Source: Sesamum alatum (lineage: Eukaryota; Streptophyta; Magnoliopsida; Lamiales; Pedaliaceae). From it: a stretch of 64,000 nt of DNA. Numbering within the stretch: position 1 is the first letter of the stretch; each line of letters begins with the position of its first letter. The position numbers and the translations under genes are program-made. The stretch is from the NCBI GenBank assembly GCA_034509735.1, contig JACGWO010000001.1:34103966-34167965 (forward strand). Reading direction: 5' to 3'. Shown here piece by piece: positions 58,076 to 64,000 of this stretch. Below the pieces are notes generated by a model, which did not search any database, was not told the origin of the DNA, and saw nothing but the letters and a program-made list of their open reading frames with translations.

Positions 58076-59964
58076 GTGGTTTCTCATCCAAACCGCTTCC
58101 TTAGCAGCTTCTGAAGCTGCTATGTATTCAGCCTCTGTGGTGGAGTCAGCAATGGTTGCTTGCTTGGAACTTTTCCAAGCTACTACTCCTCCATTGAGTT
58201 TGAATACGTACCCCGATTGAGACTTGGCATCATCGTCATCAGACTGGAAGCTCGCGTCTCTAAAGCCTTCCAGAATTAGTTCTCCATTGCCATAGACTAG
58301 GAACATGTCCTTAGTCCTCCTTAGGTACTTAAGGATGACCTTAACAGCATTCCAATGTGCCTCTCCTGCGCAGGACTGATATCTGCTTGTTACGCTCAAA
58401 GCGTATGCAATGTCAGGCCTAGTGCAGTGAACCGCATATTGTATGCTACCTACGGCAGAAGCATAGGGGATGACCTTCATCCTTTCAAGTTCCTCATCAG
58501 TCTGTGGGGACTGTTTCTTGGATAACTTGATCCCATGCCGCATTGGAAGGAATCCTCGTTTGGAGTTGTCCATTGGATATCTCTTTAGGACTTTCTCCAT
58601 ATACGAGTTTTGGGTGAGTCCTAACATCCTTTAGATCTGTCCCTGACAATCTGGATGCCTAGGATGTAGGAGGCTTCACCCAAGTCCTTCATGGAAAACT
58701 GGGTTGACAACCATGCTTTTGTGTTTCCTAAGATTCTAACGTCATTACCAATGAGCAGAATGTCGTCCACATAAAGCACTAGGAACACTATTGAGCTCCC
58801 ACTGACCTTCTTGTATACACAAGGGTCGGATTCGTTTTTGATGAAGTCATAACCCCGTATTACTTCATCAAAGCGAATGTTCCAACTTCGGGAGGCTTGT
58901 TTGAGGCCATAGATGGACTTCTGGAGACGACAGACTTTCTGCTCCTCTCCAGTGATTGTGAAACCCTGCGACTGATCCATATAGATCTCTTCTTCAACGA
59001 AACCATTGAGGAAGGCCGTTTTCACGTCCATCAGCCATATCTCATAGTTATACCATGCTGCTATGGCGAGCAGAATCCGAATGGATTTAGCCATGGCTAC
59101 TGGCGAGTAGGTATCCTCAAAATCGACCCCGGGTCGTTGAGTGTATCCCTTAGCTACAAGCCTAGCCTTAAAGGTTGTGACTTCTCCATCAACGCCAAGT
59201 TTGCGCTTGTATACCCACTTACAGCCGACTGGCTTAACACCTTTCGGTGGATCTACAAGACTCCAGACTTGGTTCTCGCTCATGGAGTCCATTTCAGCTT
59301 TCATGGCCTCAAGCCATTTCCCGGAGTCGATGTCAAACATCGCTTCTCCATACGTCTTAGGATCGTTATCCAAAAGGTCGGTCGCACCTAGAAAGCCATA
59401 TCTCATTGGAGGTCTGGACTCTCTAGTGGACCTACGGAGAACGGGAACATCAGTGGTGACTGTGGGCGCTGACTGTATCGGAGCCGGCGGTTCAGGAACC
59501 GGGACTGGCTGTTCCTGAGGCTGTCCTTCATGCCTAGCATGTTGGACTTCTCGAGGTTGGTCAGCCCTTCGGCTGTTAATCCTGAATCCTCTAAGTGAGG
59601 GTTCCGCGGCCTCCTCTGATGGCTGGATTCCATCACTTGATTCCTCAAGGATCAGCTCATCAGGTTGGATATCCTCCGGGAAGCCTTGCTCCAAGAATAC
59701 TGCATTTCTTGAAACAAACACCTTTTGTTCCAAGGGGTCATAAAAGTAATAACCCGCAGTTTCTTTAGGGTATCCAACGAACCTGCATAAGCTAGACCTA
59801 GATTCTAACTTATCTCCCACTAACCTCTTGACGTATGCGGGGCTACCCCACACTTTCAAGTAGTTGTAGGATGCAGGCTTGCCGTGCCATATCTCATATG
59901 GCGTTTGGGTCAATGTACTAGTAGGTGCTAAATTCAACAATTTGGCCGCCGTTTTGTAGTGCAT
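58076..59964 (-). pseudogene. Copia-3 pol: end of integrase, reverse transcriptase and RNase H
   Basis: A 447-codon frame (59964-58621) begins in the integrase C-terminal domain (TQTPYEIWHGKPASYNYLKV) and continues through a Pro- and Glu-rich linker to RT. RT has WVYKRKLGVDGE, KARLVAKGYTQRPGVDFEDT, MDVKTAFLNGFVEEEIYMDQ and the catalytic YVDDILLIGND (YVDD at residues 398-401). A frameshift near 58621 leads to a 185-codon frame with YIEK-type RT end, RNase H (ALSVTSRYQSCAG, GFRDASFQSDDDDAKSQSGY, KQATIADSTTEAEYIAASEA) that stops at the deletion. RT is well preserved compared with other copies here. Confidence 0.92.
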
Positions 59965-61015
59965 AGCCCCAAAGCGATAAGGGCAATTTGGTAAAACTCA
60001 TCATGGACCGAACCATGTCCAACAGGGTTTGATTCCTCCTTTCAGAGACACCATTTAACTGTGGTGTTCCTGGAGGTGTCCATTCTGATATTATACCATG
60101 TTCTTTTAGATAATCTAGGAACTCCGTACTAAGGTATTCACCGCCTCGGTCCGACCGAAGGATTTTAATTTTTCAGTTGGTTTGGTTCTCCACTTTAAGT
60201 CTGAATTCTTTAAACCTCTCAAGAGCTTCAGACTTGTACCTCATTAGGTAAACATAACCATACCGCGAATGATCATCGATGAAGGTTATGAAGTAGGAGA
60301 ACCCACCTCGGGCCTGCGTCCTTAGTGGTCCACATACGTCTGTATGGACCAAGTCCAACAGACCTGTGGCAAGCCTGCTTTGTCCTACAAAGGGCTTCTT
60401 GGTCATTTTCCCTCTTAGACAGGACTCACAAGTTGGTAGATCGCTCAAGTCCCCAACCTCTAGGTTCTTTGAGTCTACCAACCTTTTCATCCTATCTTGG
60501 GATATGTGACCTAGCCTAGCATGCCACAGACGTGCGTTCCCGTTATTATCTAATTTTTGTTTGTGTTGTGCATTGAGGACGAAATTCTTTTGTTGCAAGA
60601 TATAGAGTCCGTTATGCAATGTACCAAGTAGATGAGCAATTCCACACCTCATCAAATAAAAGCAATTTTTATTGATTCTAAACTCATAACCACTATTGTC
60701 CAACAATGGAATGGAAATGTTTTTAATCATACTGGGTACAAAATAAACTTGCTCTAAATCTATGCTAATACTATCACTAATCACTAGAGTGGCGGATCCT
60801 ACTGCTTCTGCCGAGATGGCCTTGCCATTCCCAAGCTTCAGAATCATGTCCCCGCTATCCAGTTTTCTGCTTCTTTTCAACACCTGCAAGTCATTGCAAA
60901 TGTGAGCTCCACAGTCGGTATCTAATACCCAAGAGGCAGAACTAGTGACCATATTAACCTCAATCACATATATATACCTTGGTTCGAGAAGAGTTTGGGG
61001 CACTCTCTCTTCCAA
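59965..61015 (-). pseudogene. Copia-3 pol: protease and integrase
   Basis: A 280-codon frame (61015-60173). Protease has WVLDTDCGAHIC (Asp at residue 32), the copia form of the aspartic protease site. Then GAG-pre-integrase with LWHARLGHISQDRMKRL and LPTCESCLRGKM, then the integrase catalytic core with the first Asp in HTDVCGP and GFSYFITFIDDHSRYGYVY. A stop at about 60175 (Lys codon expected) and a frame change before 59964 break it. The rest of the core (SDRGGEY, GVSERRNQTLLDM) is readable in another frame at 60150-60020. Confidence 0.9.
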
Positions 61016-61840
61016 TGCCCTTTCTCACGGCAGTTGATACATATGTCATATGCCTTCGACTGTTGCTTGGAGACAACCTTTCCCTTTCCTTTGCCTTTCC
61101 CCTCTTTGGCAATGGGAACACTCTTAGTGTTCGTAGCTGCTTTGACGGCCTTTTCCTTCCCTTTCTTCTTCTTCCAACGTCCGGCACCCTTGCCTTTCGT
61201 ATTAGAAGTCGAAGCACCTCCAAACAACACCGAAGGCGTGGACTTCTTAGTCGTTGCCTCGTAGTGCACCAACATATTGATCAACTCATGAATGCCTTTC
61301 TCAAGTGCGTTCATGTTTTAGTTGACGATAAATTGGTCAAAGGAGGGTGGGAGTGACTGAAGGATCACATCTATGTACGTTTCATTATCGAGACCTGCCT
61401 TTAGGTCCTCGAGCTTTTTCCACCAAGGTAAGCATTTTAACCCCGTGGTCTTGTACAGAGGATCCTTCTGTCATTTTCGTTCCAAAGAACACCTTGGTCG
61501 CGACATACCTAGTATGCCGGTCCGGGACTGCATAGCAATCCTTAAGGCGAGCCATAATGGAAGGGACATCGTCTAGCCTTTCATATTGCTTCTGAATCTC
61601 ATTGATCATCGAAGCAAGTATGATGCTACGTACCTTCCGGTTATCCTTATGCCAAGTCTCGAACGTCTCACGTTCTTCTGGCGTGGATCCTTCCGGTAAG
61701 GTCCTAGGGAGAGGCTCGTCCATGACGTAGCCTTGGTTCTCGTAATCTAGGACTATCCTGAGATTGCGCATCCAGTCGTTGTAGTTTATTCCATTGAATT
61801 TGTTTGTCTCAAGAATGATGGAAAGTGGGTTCTTAGACAT
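60960..61840 (-). pseudogene. Copia-3 gag with zinc knuckle
   Basis: ATG at 61840 (MSKNPLSIILETNKFNGINY) opens a UBN2/retrotran-gag type domain (WMRNLRIVLDYENQGYV; PEERETFETWHKDNRKVRS; MINEIQKQYERLDD). The frame is lost near 61400 and regained at 61314 with a Lys-rich linker and a CCHC zinc knuckle (CINCREKGHWKREC; spacing C-x2-C-x4-H-x4-C) that binds RNA. Gag packages the element RNA. Frame changes at about 61400-61320 and near 60964 separate it from protease. Confidence 0.88.
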
Positions 61841-64000
61841 TTTAAAATCTACATTTTAGAAAACAACGCGCGATCAGCAGAAAATAAAAGACGGTGGTTT
61901 GATAAAATAATTAAATGCATGGACTTTAGTCATTTAATCCTCCCACTATTTATACGAAAACACGGTACTCTCAAACGTGATTTTCGGGAAATCCTTTCCA
62001 AGTGGGCTTGGGATCCACAGCGATTTTTCCCATACCTCGCTTTTACGATTCCCATGGAAAAGATCCTGTGGGAGGTATTCCATACCATTCTCGTTCCACG
62101 AGATTCCCAAGATTATTGCCTCACCCTTTCACATGATCCCGAGGACTCCAAGCGAATCATGTTAATTGGGCGTTAGACCCAACCCAATCGATCGAGCCAC
62201 GGACCCACTGGTACCCCCACGACTCGTGAGACAGGTAGCAGCAGCCCGTTTTTCGTTCATGACATAGTGCAGCTTCTTTAAGTACAATAACGTGCACGAC
62301 TCGTGAGACCACGCTATTGACCCAAAGCAGCTTCCTCACTATGCCATGGATTGGAAGGCATGGACAAACTCCTAGAGTTTATGTCCACTTTGTCTAGGGT
62401 CTAATATTTTGACATTGGTCCAACCAATGTGAGAGTAGGAAATGACCGAGATCTCAAATAAATAAATATCTACACATACATCCATAATGCGTAAATAAAC
62501 CATCCATAGCAGTTATATGATAAATGAACAACCCATTCATCCATCATCATAACCACATGCAAAATTAAAGCCTAGCACGCCCCTGTTGGATGATCACGAG
62601 CCCGAATCCTATGCGACCCACTGAGCCCGCAGTGGATCTATGGTCAATCTAGGGTTGGTCCTATACTATTACATTAATAGTAACTCAATCATCATGCTGA
62701 TGGGCCTTGGTCTCTTTTTCTCTTTCTTCACTTCATGGAAAACTCCAAGGGACCTCCCGTCTGGGCTCTCCATGTGGTCCTTCCTTCTTCTCCACCAATT
62801 ACAAAAATAGAAACCTCACTCCTAGTCTACTCTCATTACATATTAAAAAATAGAAACCCCAGCGAAAACCCGGGGGGAGTACATAAGGAGGGAGGTAGAA
62901 TGCCTTATTATTCCAAGGCAACTAGAAAGAGAGAAGGAGAAAGCAGTAAAAGAGGCACACAGGCCCAACAGAAAATAAACCATACATCCGGTCTAGGGCT
63001 CGCGATCATCCATTTCCATCCAACACACATAATCACATGATCCAATCATATAATTACAATATACCAACAACATATGATTTCCAATCATAAATATCCAAAA
63101 TAATAAATAAATATCCAAAATAATAAATGAATATGTGCACAACGTGTAAAAAATAAAACACAAATATTGGTAATAATATTTTCTCGTTTTAGGAAAACCT
63201 TTCCTCATTATTTTAAGTAAAATAACCCCGGGATTCCAAATCAAATTTATTTTACTCCTAAAATAATGTCTTTAGAAAAATAGGCATAATTGAACCAAAA
63301 ATGATTTTTCAGAATTAATTCAAAATTAAAACTGAAAATAATTAAAAATAAAAGAAAAAACACTGCTAGGGTTTTGAAACCCTAGCAGCAGGAGCCGCCG
63401 CAGAGCGCGCAGGCTCAGCCTGCCGCCCCTCCGCGCGCGCAGGCCCCTTGCCTGCGCGCACGCGCGCCTGGCCGGCAGCGCGCTGCGCGGCCTGGTACTC
63501 CGGCAGGCCGTCGCGCGTGCAGGCTCCCTTGCCTTGCGCGCGCGCTGGCCTGCTGGCTGCCGGTCGTGCCGTGCGCAGTGCGCGCGCAGACGTGCACTGG
63601 GCACGCCTGCCAGGCGCACGCGCGCGCCTGGCGGCGCTGCCCAGAGCCCGTCCGCGCGCGGACCCGCAGGCGCGCAGCCTTGCGCGCGCGCGCGCATGAG
63701 CGCGCCTGCCGGGCGCGCCCGCGCAGACACCCTTGTCTGCGTGCGCGTGCGCCTGCGCGCTGCCCCTGCGCGACCGGCTGGCCGGCGCGCGCAGGCTTCC
63801 CTTGCCTGCGCGCGTCTGCCCTGCCGGCAGCGTGCGGCTGCGTCGTTCCTCGTTTTTCGTTCAATTTTTCCACCCCGTTTCCCAAGAAAAACAGAAAAAA
63901 TACCAACATTCAGGGATTCACACGATTTAAAAGCAATAAAACCGATATGCTTAAAATCAAGAAAAATCAAGATTTAATATAAAACATGCCAATATCACGT
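61841..64000 (-). mobile_element. Copia-3 leader, more than 2.1 kb, homologous to the Copia-A leader
   Basis: Between the gag ATG and the expected primer-binding site. The part from 62130 onward is collinear with 1-1581. No gene-like frame is supported; an 83-101 aa frame set is not conserved between the two copies. The length is large for a copia leader. Confidence 0.75.
63385..63850. repeat. GC-rich hairpin array in the Copia-3 leader
   Basis: About 465 bp of very GC-rich sequence in AT-rich DNA. A GCAGGC-CCCTT-GCCTGC unit recurs: 63435-63459 (10-bp stem, 5-nt loop), about 63515-63540 (with a bulged T), 63721-63742 (stem GCAGAC/GTCTGC, 6-nt loop) and 63786-63814 (11-bp stem, 7-nt loop). 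Long frames of 138-214 aa on both strands, rich in Arg and Ala, follow from base composition. Confidence 0.85.

Larger units (their letters stand above)
56426..64000 (-). mobile_element. Copia-3: minus-strand Ty1/copia element, incomplete at both ends of coding
   Basis: 3' LTR at 56426-58075, pol-gag at 58076-61840, long leader from 61841 past the window end. The 5-bp sequence before the LTR is ACCTA; the matching right duplication would lie beyond 64000. A deletion has removed the last part of RNase H, the polypurine tract and the first ~340 bp of the 3' LTR. By comparison with Copia-A, its primer-binding site should lie roughly 100 bp beyond the window. Confidence 0.85.

Noticed and set aside
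58897..59518. Plus-strand frames of 125-164 codons
   Set aside because: Antisense shadows of the Copia-3 reverse transcriptase.
63326..63982. Overlapping frames of 138-214 codons on both strands
   Set aside because: They follow from very high GC content and repeated hairpins; Arg/Ala-rich, without domains, and not kept in the Copia-A copy.
1..64000. CRISPR arrays, rRNA, tRNA genes or a bacterial-type operon
   Set aside because: Repeats are irregular or transposon-related without equal spacers; the tRNA-like matches are only primer-binding sites of 12 bases; no rRNA blocks recognised.

Overview
This window looks like transposon-dense plant nuclear DNA, probably from a eudicot. The evidence is Ty1/copia and Ty3/gypsy fragments, CACTA (En/Spm) elements with the plant-type transposase domains, hAT-, Mutator- and PIF/Harbinger-like non-autonomous elements, a DMP (DUF679) membrane-protein gene and a cryptochrome fragment. 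Nothing bacterial, plasmid-like or CRISPR-like was seen. Almost every coding stretch is a transposon remnant with stops or frameshifts. The only host-type gene body is the DMP gene near 39.2-39.8 kb, and its frame is also broken.

Layout. 1-8.6 kb: a minus-strand copia-like element (leader, primer-binding site and 2.2 kb LTR) sits in an older LTR, which sits in a gypsy gag; another LTR fragment and a fragment of a second CACTA family follow. 9.13-22.02 kb: a 12.9 kb CACTA element (CACTA-1, TSD ATG) carries a TNP2-like transposase pseudogene split by a 1,989-bp solo LTR (TSD CCCCC), CT-rich repeats, captured gene pieces including a cryptochrome exon, a Transposase_24 (TNP1-like) pseudogene, and subterminal repeats at both ends. 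22.4-30.7 kb: a direct tandem duplication of about 4.14 kb, each copy holding a hAT-like element, a foldback element and a second foldback element cut by the junction. 31.4-36.0 kb: CACTA-2 (TSD AAA), an inverted deletion derivative of the CACTA-1 family. 36.4-44.5 kb: mostly small inverted-repeat elements with readable target duplications, the DMP gene, and an unclassified GC-rich block (41.8-43.6 kb) between direct repeats. 44.56-64 kb: the end of a third CACTA copy, then a nest of copia-like elements in both orientations. The best preserved is Copia-3 (minus strand, 56.4 kb to beyond the window) with gag, protease, integrase, reverse transcriptase and RNase H in copia order.

How it works together. 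CACTA elements move by a TNP2 transposase acting with a TNP1-like protein that binds subterminal repeats. CACTA-1 retains both genes in broken form; CACTA-2 keeps the ends but has lost most of the coding region, so both are probably immobile or dependent on a helper. The copia family has an unusually long leader, shared by the elements at both window ends, that holds a GC-rich array of hairpins with compensatory stem changes. This is the least expected signal in the window. Many differences between the tandem copies and the breaks in the DMP gene are one-base length changes, so some breaks may be assembly errors. All boundaries and identities were read by eye, without database searches.
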